The notes under the pieces: generated by a model
Databases searched by the model: none
Seen by the model: the letters and a program-made list of their open reading frames with translations, nothing else
Told to the model about the DNA's origin: nothing
In this document: piece by piece, positions 1 to 7,322 of the stretch
Numbering within the stretch: the stretch's first letter is position 1
Layout: each line of letters begins with the position of its first letter
Made by a program: the position numbers and the translations under genes
NCBI GenBank assembly: GCA_937941745.1
Contig: CALDGV010000587.1
Location: 1 to 7,965 of the forward strand
Length of the DNA stretch: 7,965 nt
Source of the DNA: an uncultured Prosthecobacter sp.
GTDB lineage: Bacteria > Verrucomicrobiota > Verrucomicrobiia > Verrucomicrobiales > Verrucomicrobiaceae
Reading direction: 5' to 3'

Positions 1-625
1 GAAGCTCGGCCGCATTCACTTCCTTGGAAGTTTCGTCAAAACCACGCTTGCCGCCGAGTGTCACGGGATTCACCGGCAGGATCTGCTCAATGCTGGGCAC
101 CTGTGTGACGGTGTTGATGAAATTGTTGAAGGCGACAAGAACAGTCTTGTATTCACCGGTCAGGAATTTCTCCTGGAGGAATTTGCCGACGCTTCGAACT
201 TCCACAAACTTGGCAGGATCTTTGATTGGGAAATCCGCAATCAGCGTCTTGCGCATGCGTGCAAGGCCTTGGGATGCTTTGCGACCGATGGTAACGTATT
301 CGACTTCACCTTCGATCTTGGTGTTGATCAGTTTCTTCAGCAGATTCGTGTTCAGGGCACCGCAGAGACCTTTGTCCGTGGCGATGACCAGAACCAGCGT
401 CTTGCTGCCCTTGCCCTCGGCGAAGTAGGGGTGAACACCCTCCTCAGCGCTCTCCTTCAGGGCGACGAGGATTTTGTTCATCATCTCAGCATAGTGACGG
501 CCGTTGGCGGCTTGATCCTGTGCCTTTTTCATCTTCGCAGCCGCGACGAGCTGCATGGCCTTGGTGATCTGGGCCGTGTTCTTGACCGATTTGATTCGGC
601 GGCGGATGTCGCGGGTGGAGGGCAT
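1..625 (-). CDS. atpG: ATP synthase F1 gamma subunit, C-terminus outside window
   Basis: Gamma is the central rotor shaft of F1, coupling c-ring rotation to catalysis in the alpha3beta3 head. The visible 208 codons start MPSTRDIRRRIKSVKNTAQI and continue into TKAMQLVAAAKMKKAQ, the typical N-terminal helix of the shaft coiled coil. TDKGLCGALN (residues 83-92) is the family motif that opens the Rossmann-like domain, and FNNFINTVTQ (166-175) is also family-typical. Gamma is usually about 285-300 residues, so roughly a third is missing past the window edge, including the conserved C-terminal helix. The start is the ATG at 623-625, chosen because the protein aligns with the family from its first residues. 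It lies 39 nt after atpA with no Shine-Dalgarno sequence. Any regulatory insert in the later part cannot be judged. Confidence 0.97.
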   Translation of the reverse strand, partial: MPSTRDIRRRIKSVKNTAQITKAMQLVAAAKMKKAQDQAANGRHYAEMMNKILVALKESAEEGVHPYFAEGKGSKTLVLVIATDKGLCGALNTNLLKKLINTKIEGEVEYVTIGRKASQGLARMRKTLIADFPIKDPAKFVEVRSVGKFLQEKFLTGEYKTVLVAFNNFINTVTQVPSIEQILPVNPVTLGGKRGFDETSKEVNAAEL

Positions 626-664
626 GGAGCGGAGAGCTTAAAACTGGTGACAGGGTCTGGACGA

Positions 665-2194
665 TTACTTCCAGGCGGACTTGAAGTCGTCGAGGGCGGC
701 CTTGATGTCGGCCTCCACGTTATCGAGGGCTTTCTCGTTGCCGAGCTTCTCAAGGAGGGCGGACTTGCGCTCATCAAGGAAGGTCTCCAGCTTGGTCTGG
801 AACTCTTTCACGCGGTCCACGGCGATGCTGTCGAAGTAGCCCTTCTGCATGGCATAGAGGCTGATGACCATGATCGGCAGGCTTTTCGGCTGATACTGCT
901 GCTGCTTGAAAAGTTCTACGATGCGCTGACCGCGGTCCAGCTTGGCCTTGGTCGCAGCGTCAAGGTCGGAACCGAACTGGGCGAAGGCGGCCAGCTCACG
1001 GAACTGAGCGAGGTCAAGCTTGGTGGTGCCGGAGACCTTCTTGATGGCCTTGGTCTGGGCTGCGGAACCCACACGGGAAACCGACAGACCGACGGAGATG
1101 GCGGGGCGGATGCCCTGGTAGAAGAGATCAGTTTCGAGGAAGATCTGGCCGTCGGTGATGGAGATCACGTTGGTCGGAATGTAAGCGGACACGTCACCAG
1201 CCTGCGTTTCGATGATCGGAAGGGCAGTCAGGGAGCCGCCACCGTAGTTTTCGTTCACACGGGCGGAACGCTCAAGCAGACGGCTGTGCAGATAGAAAAC
1301 GTCACCCGGATAGGCCTCACGACCGGAGGGGCGCTTCAGCACGAGGGAGACCTGACGGTAGGCCACGGCCTGCTTGGAAAGATCGTCGAACACGATCAGG
1401 GCGTCCATGCCCTGGTCCATGAACCACTCACCAATGGCGCAGCCGGTGTAGGGAGCGAGATACTGGTTCACCGCGCTGTCAGAAGCGGAAGCATTGACGA
1501 TCACGGTGTATTCCATCGCGCCGGCTTCTTCGAGGGTCTTGACAACACGGGCAACGTTGGACTGCTTCTGACCGATGGCGACGTAGATGCAGTAGAGGGG
1601 CTTGTGACCCTGAAGCTTGCCTTGTTCGGCAGCCTTGTTCTGCTTGGCCTGGGAGATGATGGTGTCCACCGCGATGGTGGTCTTGCCTGTGGCACGGTCA
1701 CCGATGATCAGCTCGCGCTGGCCGCGGCCAATCGGAATCATGGCGTCGATGCTCATGATGCCGGTCTGAACGGGAACCGAGACGGACTTACGGGTGATGA
1801 TGCCAGGAGCGATTTTTTCGACCGGATACTGCGCGTCGCCTTTGATGGGGCCCTTGCCGTCCAGCGGCTCGCCCAGGGTGCTGACGACACGGCCCAGGAG
1901 GCTCTTGCCGACGGGCACGGACAGAAGGCGACCGGTGGTGCGCACTTCGTCTCCAGCCTTGATGTGTTCGCCGGAACCGAGAAGCACGCAGCCAACTTCG
2001 GTTTCTTCAAGGTTGAGCGCCAGGCCATAGAGACCGCCGGGGAACTCAATCATCTCGTTGAGCATGACATCGCTCAAGCCTTCGATCTTGGCGGCGCCGT
2101 CACCGATCTCGCGGACCACGCCGACGTTGGACTTGGTGACAGCCGTCTTGAGTCCGGCGATTTGGGATTCGATCTCCTGAAGGATGTTGCTCAT
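665..2194 (-). CDS. atpA: ATP synthase F1 alpha subunit
   Basis: Alpha is the non-catalytic nucleotide-binding subunit of the F1 head on the cytoplasmic side. The product is 509 residues, normal for the family. A beta-barrel N-terminal domain (about 25-95) precedes the nucleotide-binding domain. The Walker A loop is GDRATGKT (165-172), where most alpha subunits have GDRQTGKT. The Walker B strand is ALIVFDD (265-271), followed by [10 protein letters not shown]. The arginine finger is R374 in VSRVGSAAQ, which reaches into the beta catalytic site. The signature around it reads [10 protein letters not shown] instead of the common PAINVGLSVS. Overall it resembles the alphaproteobacterial/mitochondrial form, including [10 protein letters not shown] and [20 protein letters not shown]. 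The gene is intact, 45 nt after atpH, with no Shine-Dalgarno sequence upstream; the leader is instead pyrimidine-rich. Confidence 0.98.
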   Translation of the reverse strand: MSNILQEIESQIAGLKTAVTKSNVGVVREIGDGAAKIEGLSDVMLNEMIEFPGGLYGLALNLEETEVGCVLLGSGEHIKAGDEVRTTGRLLSVPVGKSLLGRVVSTLGEPLDGKGPIKGDAQYPVEKIAPGIITRKSVSVPVQTGIMSIDAMIPIGRGQRELIIGDRATGKTTIAVDTIISQAKQNKAAEQGKLQGHKPLYCIYVAIGQKQSNVARVVKTLEEAGAMEYTVIVNASASDSAVNQYLAPYTGCAIGEWFMDQGMDALIVFDDLSKQAVAYRQVSLVLKRPSGREAYPGDVFYLHSRLLERSARVNENYGGGSLTALPIIETQAGDVSAYIPTNVISITDGQIFLETDLFYQGIRPAISVGLSVSRVGSAAQTKAIKKVSGTTKLDLAQFRELAAFAQFGSDLDAATKAKLDRGQRIVELFKQQQYQPKSLPIMVISLYAMQKGYFDSIAVDRVKEFQTKLETFLDERKSALLEKLGNEKALDNVEADIKAALDDFKSAWK

Positions 2195-2239
2195 GGTTCG
2201 ACTATTTGGGTAAAGGAGGAGTGACTAGTGACGGAAAAG

Positions 2240-2635
2240 TTAAGCGAGGGAGGCTTTAAGTGCTTCGAGACGGGCTTTGACGGACCCATCCCAGACATCG
2301 GAACCGACTTTGACGCGGATGCCGCCAAGCAGTTCGGGGTTCACATGGAATTCCAAGGAGAGATGGCGTCCATATTTTTGAGAGAGACTTGCCTGAAGAT
2401 TGGACTGAAGGCCACTGTCGAGAGGGCTGGCACTTTCAACAACAGCCCGCTGGCGATCGAGTTCAGCACGGACAAGCGAAACAAAGCTGTTGAGGATCGC
2501 CATGTAAGCCCTGGGCTTGGCCTCGGAAACTTTGGTCACAACGGAACGCACGCGTACCTCATCCAACTTGCCATCGACGAGGCAGGCTTTGAAGAGCTGG
2601 CGGGAGGATCTGCGGGCTTCCTTGCTGATTTTCAT
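2240..2635 (-). CDS. atpH: ATP synthase F1 delta subunit, compact form
   Basis: Delta (OSCP homologue) clamps the b-subunit peripheral stalk to the top of F1. The C-terminal half is clearly delta: VESASPLDSGLQ (67-78), then LSLEFHVNPELLGGIRVKVG (92-111) matching the family signature, and VWDGSVKARLEAL (114-126). The product is only 131 residues, whereas typical bacterial delta is about 175-185. The shortage is in the N-terminal helical domain, which here spans about 65 residues instead of about 105. The gene is in the standard position between atpF and atpA, and no upstream in-frame extension restores the missing part, because only 39 nt separate it from atpF. I infer a lineage-specific compact delta, not a broken gene, since the frame is open and both ends look conserved. 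ATG start, no Shine-Dalgarno sequence. Confidence 0.93.
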   Translation of the reverse strand: MKISKEARRSSRQLFKACLVDGKLDEVRVRSVVTKVSEAKPRAYMAILNSFVSLVRAELDRQRAVVESASPLDSGLQSNLQASLSQKYGRHLSLEFHVNPELLGGIRVKVGSDVWDGSVKARLEALKASLA

Positions 2636-2674
2636 GGCTGAGGTTTTGCGCGGTTCAGTGTTCGCAATCCCTTT

Positions 2675-3232
2675 TTACAGGGAAACCTGGGCGGCGGTTT
2701 CCTGATTGATGCGGCTCTGATCGTCGCTGTTCAGGACCTTGCCGGTGACGCGGCTGGTTGCATCAGCCACCATGCGGCCGAATTCGCGCTTCAACTGAGA
2801 CTGAAGCTGGTCGTGTTCAAGCTGGGCGGCCTCACGAGCCTTGGCAATGATCTGATTGGCCTCGTGGATGGCTTCCTGCTGACGCTTCTCAGCGAGGGAC
2901 TTGGCGCTGTCGCCAGCTTCCTTGATCATGCGGGCGGCGTCATCATTGGCCTTGTCGAGGATGGACTTGGCGTTTTTCTCAGCTTCAGCGAGATCCTTGG
3001 CGATTTTTTCAAGTTTGGCCTCACCATCGGCGATGCGCTGACGGCGCTGCTCCAGCATGGCAAGGATGGGGCCGAAGGCGAACTTCTTCAGGATGGTGTA
3101 AACCGCCACGAAGATGATGACCTGGGCGATGAACTTGGGCCAGGCGAGGCCGAATTTCTCCACGATTTCGTCCACCTGACCGGCAGCGAGCACCGGGGCC
3201 ATTTTAGCAAACATGGGCGAGAGGAGTTCCAT
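2675..3232 (-). CDS. atpF: ATP synthase Fo b subunit (peripheral stalk)
   Basis: Subunit b anchors in the membrane beside subunit a and extends as a helical dimer to delta, holding F1 still while the rotor turns. The 185-residue product has a roughly 30-residue N-terminal extension, one membrane segment (about 31-50, WPKFIAQVIIFVAVYTILKK), the conserved FGPILAMLEQRRQRI hinge (53-67), and a long charged Ala/Lys/Glu-rich coiled coil to about residue 165. E. coli b is 156 residues, so this is somewhat long. ATG at 3230-3232 is used; Met7 and Met11 are possible alternatives and would shorten only the extension. None has a Shine-Dalgarno sequence. It is 101 nt after atpE, the largest gap in the atp cluster, which contains a strong hairpin. 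Only one b-type gene is visible, so a homodimer is likely. Confidence 0.96.
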   Translation of the reverse strand: MELLSPMFAKMAPVLAAGQVDEIVEKFGLAWPKFIAQVIIFVAVYTILKKFAFGPILAMLEQRRQRIADGEAKLEKIAKDLAEAEKNAKSILDKANDDAARMIKEAGDSAKSLAEKRQQEAIHEANQIIAKAREAAQLEHDQLQSQLKREFGRMVADATSRVTGKVLNSDDQSRINQETAAQVSL

Positions 3233-3292
3233 AGGGGCGATCTGGACGTGGAGAGAGTTAAATGAGGCGAAAATCTGACTGAAGGGTGCGGC

Positions 3293-3317
3293 GGCGGGCT
3301 GAGGGAGTCAGCCCGCC
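3293..3317 (-). repeat. GC-rich hairpin between atpE and atpF
   Basis: Perfect inverted repeat with 10-bp arms GGCGGGCTGA / TCAGCCCGCC (8 of 10 pairs are G-C) and a 5-nt loop, 16 nt after the atpE stop codon in the transcript. No uridine run follows directly, so it is not a canonical intrinsic terminator. It could protect the 3' end of an atpE-containing processed mRNA, cause partial attenuation, or be a copy of a dispersed REP-like palindrome. The structure is seen directly; its role is inferred. Confidence 0.8.
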
Positions 3318-3333
3318 ACACGCGGGGGAGAAC

Positions 3334-3576
3334 TTACTTGCTGACGAAGAAGGCAAGGATGCCGAGACCTTCAGCGAGGGCCATGGCGATAATGCCGAGG
3401 GTCAGGATGTTGCCGAAAGCGCCGGGATTGCGGCCGACGGCTTCCACGGCCTTGGAGCCGATGAGGCCCACGCCGATGGCGGCTGCGGCGCCAGCGATGG
3501 CCTGAGTGATGTTGCCAGAGACGGCGCCAGCGGCAGGAGCCACGTCAGCGGCCATAGTCATGATTTCAGTGATCAT
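3334..3576 (-). CDS. atpE: ATP synthase Fo c subunit (proteolipid, rotor ring)
   Basis: Subunit c forms the oligomeric proton-carrying ring of Fo in the cytoplasmic membrane. With ATG at 3574-3576 the product is 80 residues. It contains two membrane helices (about 22-46 and 54-77) joined by the polar loop GRNPGA (48-53). The ion-carrying carboxylate is E69 in IAMALAEGLGIL. The positions that hold Gln32 and Ser66 in sodium-binding c subunits are Val36 and Gly70 here, so proton coupling is expected. The first helix has the glycine pattern GVGLIG. An upstream in-frame GTG (3613-3615) would add 13 residues, but c subunits are short at the N-terminus and the ATG is favoured. There is no Shine-Dalgarno sequence; the leader is a G-free CA-rich stretch. 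A strong hairpin follows the stop codon. Confidence 0.96.
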   Translation of the reverse strand: MITEIMTMAADVAPAAGAVSGNITQAIAGAAAAIGVGLIGSKAVEAVGRNPGAFGNILTLGIIAMALAEGLGILAFFVSK

Positions 3577-3602
3577 AGGATGGTGTGGTTTGTGTGTTGT
3601 TT
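3577..3602 (-). promoter_or_regulatory. G-free CA-rich leader before atpE start
   Basis: The 26 nt directly before the atpE ATG contain no G on the coding strand and are mostly A and C (for example CAACACACAAACCACACC). Such a stretch cannot form stable structure with itself and leaves the start codon accessible. Because no Shine-Dalgarno sequence is present, this open leader may be what recruits ribosomes, perhaps through protein S1. Composition is seen directly; the enhancer role is inferred by analogy with the known E. coli atpE enhancer. Confidence 0.45.
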
Positions 3603-3657
3603 CGACCGCATCCACGCGTTGCGCATGGTCCTACGGACAAAGGGGACGAGAGAAGAA

Positions 3658-4536
3658 TCAATGATGCTCACCTTCCTCATGATGCTCATCATGAGTAGTG
3701 GAGAGCTGGATGTACACGGAGCACAGAAGGGTGAAAACGATCGCCTGCAAAAGGCCGACCAGCAGCTCCATGAAATAGAAGGGGAAGGGGATCAAGATGC
3801 TGCCGAGGATGTCCCAGGGGAGGCCCGCTTTGTCGAGAAGCCCGCCAAGTGTGTGCAGCACGCTTTCGCCAGCGAAGATGTTTCCATAGAGACGGATGGA
3901 AAGAGTCATCGGACGAAGGACGATGGAGACGATCTCGATCACGCCCACAAACAGGAAAACAACACCAACCACCATGCCCATGAAGCCTTTGAGGCCACCT
4001 TTGGGGCCGAAGGTATGGAGGATGAATCCCCAGACGCCAAGCTCCTTGATGGTGAGGTAGAACCAAACCAGGAAGGCAGACAGCGCCATCGCCAGAGTCG
4101 CATTCAAATCAGCCGTAGGCGGACGAAACAGAGGGCTGTCAGCTTCAGCAATGCTCAAAGGGCCTTTCGCTTCACCGAAGCCGATGGTTCCAACGCCAGG
4201 GATGAGGCCAAACCAGTTCGAGACCAGGATGTAAATGAAGAGAGTGCCGAGGAGCGGGAAGGCCATTTTGGCCTGCTTGGCACCCACAATGCCCTCAACG
4301 CGGTTGTAGAGGAACTCGACCAGGAACTCGAAAAGATTCTGCGCCTTGTGCGGAATGAGCGTCATTCCGGTCGTCGCTTTGCGGGAGAACAAGAAAACAA
4401 TGCCCAGAACGCAAAGAGCCACGACCACCGAGTTGGTGAGGAAGCTCAGGAAATCACTGCCGTGCACGATCTCCGACGCCTTGGCGCTTACTGCCAAAAA
4501 AGGTGCGGGAGAAGAGGGGAGCAAAGGCAATGCCAT
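3658..4536 (-). CDS. atpB: ATP synthase Fo a subunit (proton channel)
   Basis: Subunit a provides the two proton half-channels against the c ring. The 292-residue product has about five to six hydrophobic segments. The essential arginine is R215 in RPMTLSIRLYGNIFAGE (208-224), equivalent to E. coli R210. Other family landmarks are the FLVEFLYNRVEGIVG region (71-85), LVSNWFGLIPG (104-114), and the last helices containing ELLVGLLQAIVFTLL (257-271), with Q264 in the usual helix. The protein ends in a His/acidic tail, THDEHHEEGEHH. ATG at 4534-4536 is used; there is no Shine-Dalgarno sequence. It is the first atp gene; upstream are a possible promoter and a CRP-like palindrome, not atpI. atpE follows after 81 nt. 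Confidence 0.97.
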   Translation of the reverse strand: MALPLLPSSPAPFLAVSAKASEIVHGSDFLSFLTNSVVVALCVLGIVFLFSRKATTGMTLIPHKAQNLFEFLVEFLYNRVEGIVGAKQAKMAFPLLGTLFIYILVSNWFGLIPGVGTIGFGEAKGPLSIAEADSPLFRPPTADLNATLAMALSAFLVWFYLTIKELGVWGFILHTFGPKGGLKGFMGMVVGVVFLFVGVIEIVSIVLRPMTLSIRLYGNIFAGESVLHTLGGLLDKAGLPWDILGSILIPFPFYFMELLVGLLQAIVFTLLCSVYIQLSTTHDEHHEEGEHH

Positions 4537-4569
4537 ACGTTGGTCTGTGCGGGAAGGTTGCGGGTGGGG

Positions 4570-4597
4570 TTTTTAGACGGCGCAGGGTAGGAGGCAA
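4570..4597 (-). promoter_or_regulatory. Possible sigma70-type promoter for atp operon
   Basis: On the minus strand TTGCCT (4592-4597) and TAAAAA (4570-4575) are separated by 16 nt, matching four of six bases in each consensus box. Transcription would start about 25 nt before atpB. A second weaker option is TTTCAC with TACCCT (4584-4589) at 17-nt spacing, overlapping the palindrome. Both are modest matches, and consensus rules for this phylum are poorly known. The location between the previous gene and atpB is the main support. Confidence 0.35.
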
Positions 4598-4603
4598 GCT
4601 CTA

Positions 4604-4623
4604 TTTGTGAAAAATTTCACAAA
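4604..4623. promoter_or_regulatory. CRP/FNR-type palindrome upstream of atpB
   Basis: A perfect inverted repeat with 9-bp arms (TTTGTGAAA / TTTCACAAA) around a 2-bp centre. It contains TGTGA-N6-TCACA, the half-sites and exact spacing of the CRP-family operator. It lies 67-87 bp before the atpB start, between the small Cys-rich gene and the atp operon, and is AT-rich in an otherwise GC-rich region. As a hairpin it would be weak and has no uridine run after it, so a protein-binding site is more likely than a terminator. The bound regulator is unknown. Confidence 0.6.
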
Positions 4624-4641
4624 GTCGTCGAAGCCTTGATT

Positions 4642-4809
4642 TTACGGCCTTCCAGAGGTTTTTGGGCCTGTTTTTTGGTTCGGCCTGGACGGGCAGCCAC
4701 AGCTGCCGCCACAGCCGCCTTTGGGAGCCATAAACGTGCGTTTTAGCAGCACGACCGCCGTAATCGCCACAACGATCATGGCGGCAATGGATTGAAAATC
4801 GGCGGTCAT
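4642..4809 (-). CDS. Small single-pass membrane protein with C-terminal Cys-rich motif
   Basis: A 55-residue open frame starting MTADFQSIAAMIVV and ending in a basic, Pro/Lys-rich tail. One hydrophobic helix (about residues 7-22, SIAAMIVVAITAVVLL) is followed by KR and then KGGCGGSCGCP (30-40), with cysteines at 33, 37 and 39. This layout, one membrane helix then a glycine-cysteine cluster, resembles the small proteins annotated as FeoB-associated Cys-rich membrane proteins, but no feoA or feoB is visible here, so I do not name a function. With N-terminus out, the cysteines would be cytoplasmic and could bind metal or a cluster. It lies 93 nt after the DUF1501 gene and before the atp promoter region, where atpI often sits. 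No Shine-Dalgarno sequence. The frame is open upstream to the DUF1501 stop, but no ATG occurs there. Confidence 0.65.
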   Translation of the reverse strand: MTADFQSIAAMIVVAITAVVLLKRTFMAPKGGCGGSCGCPSRPNQKTGPKTSGRP

Positions 4810-4902
4810 CAGGGGTGTATCGGCTGGAATCTGACTTTTGGCGAGTCTCAGCTCCGATTGGGGGCTGATTTGCAGGATGATGGCAAGCAGCAGAGGATTG
4901 GT

Positions 4903-6360
<1,458 letters not shown>

Positions 6361-6368
6361 GGAGATTG

Positions 6369-6444
6369 AAAAAAACGTCCAAGGGAGCCTGCTTGTGAAG
6401 CCTGTGCGCGGATTTGCCATGGTGGCGCAGGCTTGCTGCAAGCC
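6369..6444 (-). promoter_or_regulatory. Overlapping inverted repeats and U7 run in leader of DUF1501 gene
   Basis: The 104-nt gap after oppC contains a 15-bp palindrome (GGCTTGC-A-GCAAGCC on the coding strand, 6430-6444). Its second half, AAGCC, also begins a longer arm AAGCCTGCGC (6425-6434), which can pair with GCGCACAGGCTT (6398-6409) apart from a 2-nt bulge. The two hairpins cannot form together. A run of seven T follows at 6369-6375, just before the chosen start codon. This could act as an attenuator-like leader, but the U-run is about 23 nt from the second hairpin, so it is not a standard terminator. Pairing is visible; function is speculative. Confidence 0.3.
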
Positions 6445-6464
6445 CTGACATGTCCTTGGAGGCA

Positions 6465-7322
6465 TCAATCCCTGGACGATTTAGGGTCCAAGGCATCCCT
6501 CAGTCCATCGCCCAGGATGTTCAGCGCCAGGAGGGTAAGGGTGAAGAACACGCTGGGACCAGCCAGCATCCAGGGATAGACGGCCATGCTTGCCGCCCCC
6601 TCGCTGATGAGCACCCCCCAGCTCGCATCAGGCGGCTGGATGCCGAGGCCAAGGAAGCTCAGGGTGGCCTCCAGCAACATCACCCCTGGCACGGTCAGGC
6701 TGGCATAGATGATCACCGGGCCCATCACGTTTGGCAGCATGTGCTTGAATAGAATGTGCCAGAATCCTGCTCCTGCCGCCCGCGCTGCCTGCACAAACTC
6801 CAGTTTTTTGAGCGCCAGCACCTGCCCGCGTACCACGCGGGCCATGGTGAGCCATTCCACGGCCCCGATCGCGACGAAAATAAGGACAAACTGCCTGCCA
6901 AAAATGACCACCAGCAGGATGACAAAGGTGATGAAGGGGAAGGCATACAGCACATCCACCAAGCGCATCATGAGGGCATCCACCCGGCGGCTGGCAAGGC
7001 CGGAGATCAGCCCATAACCCACGCCGATGACGGCTGCGACTGCGGTGGCCAGAACCCCGACGAGCAGGGAGATCTGCCCACCCGCCAGGATCCGTGTGGC
7101 CAGGTCACGTCCCAGAGGGTCCGTTCCCAGCCAGTGAGAGCCGCTGGGGGCCGTGGCACGCAGCTCCAGGTTCTGGTCATTCGGACCATAGGGGGACAGC
7201 CAGGGGCCGATCAGGCACAGCGCAACGATGGTGCCAAGCAGCATCATCGCCGCAAGAGTGATGCGGGAGCGGGTCAGCCTCTGCCAAGCCTGCTGCCAGG
7301 GTGATGGGTGGGCTGAGCTCAT
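6465..7322 (-). CDS. oppC: Oligopeptide-type ABC transporter permease, OppC/DppC family
   Basis: One of two membrane permeases of a peptide/nickel-class ABC importer in the cytoplasmic membrane. The 285-residue product has the family layout: a first membrane segment (about 21-43), the OppC signature HWLGTDPLGRDLATRI (63-78), then the transport domain with about five further segments. The EAA loop that contacts the ATPase is EFVQAARAAGAGFWHILFKH (175-194), followed by MLPNVMGPVIIYASL. The end GDGLRDALDPK (271-281) is typical of OppC. Closest resemblance by eye is to E. coli OppC (FVILLVVIFGR, LIFVAIG, ARVVRGQ), but substrate cannot be read from the sequence; dipeptide or other solutes are possible. 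It overlaps oppB by ATGA, so translation is probably coupled. No oppD or oppF follows it. Confidence 0.93.
   Translation of the reverse strand: MSSAHPSPWQQAWQRLTRSRITLAAMMLLGTIVALCLIGPWLSPYGPNDQNLELRATAPSGSHWLGTDPLGRDLATRILAGGQISLLVGVLATAVAAVIGVGYGLISGLASRRVDALMMRLVDVLYAFPFITFVILLVVIFGRQFVLIFVAIGAVEWLTMARVVRGQVLALKKLEFVQAARAAGAGFWHILFKHMLPNVMGPVIIYASLTVPGVMLLEATLSFLGLGIQPPDASWGVLISEGAASMAVYPWMLAGPSVFFTLTLLALNILGDGLRDALDPKSSRD

Noticed and set aside
269..2224. A 651-codon plus-strand open frame opposite atpG and atpA.
   Set aside because: It is a mirror of codon bias in GC-rich genes: it covers atpA almost exactly, has no recognisable domain, and its opposite strand encodes an unmistakable alpha subunit.
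2228..2641. A 137-codon plus-strand frame starting at GTG just after a perfect-looking AAAGGAGG on the plus strand.
   Set aside because: It is antisense to atpH with no family-like sequence. The GGAGG lies in the atpH-atpA gap and is probably chance.
3334..3576. A sodium-translocating ATP synthase.
   Set aside because: The c subunit has Val and Gly at the positions of the sodium ligands Gln32 and Ser66 of Ilyobacter-type rings, leaving only the glutamate. Proton coupling is the simpler reading.
3334..3615. A longer c subunit starting at GTG 3613-3615.
   Set aside because: It would add 13 polar residues ahead of the first membrane helix, which is not typical of c subunits, and it would place the G-free leader inside the coding region. 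The ATG at 3574-3576 fits better.
3286..4590. A 434-codon plus-strand frame spanning atpE and atpB, rich in charged residues and His/Asp.
   Set aside because: It is low-complexity charged sequence typical of antisense reading of membrane-protein genes; the minus strand carries highly conserved atpE and atpB.
4604..4623. The AT-rich palindrome as an intrinsic terminator of the small Cys-rich gene.
   Set aside because: The stem has only three G-C pairs of nine, the loop would be too tight without opening pairs, and no uridine run follows on the minus strand.
4810..4902. Read-through of the DUF1501 TGA stop into the in-frame small Cys-rich gene.
   Set aside because: The frames coincide and stay open after the stop, but sharing a frame has a one in three chance, and the intervening residues lack any pattern suggesting coding. 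The ATG at 4807-4809 starts a coherent small membrane protein.
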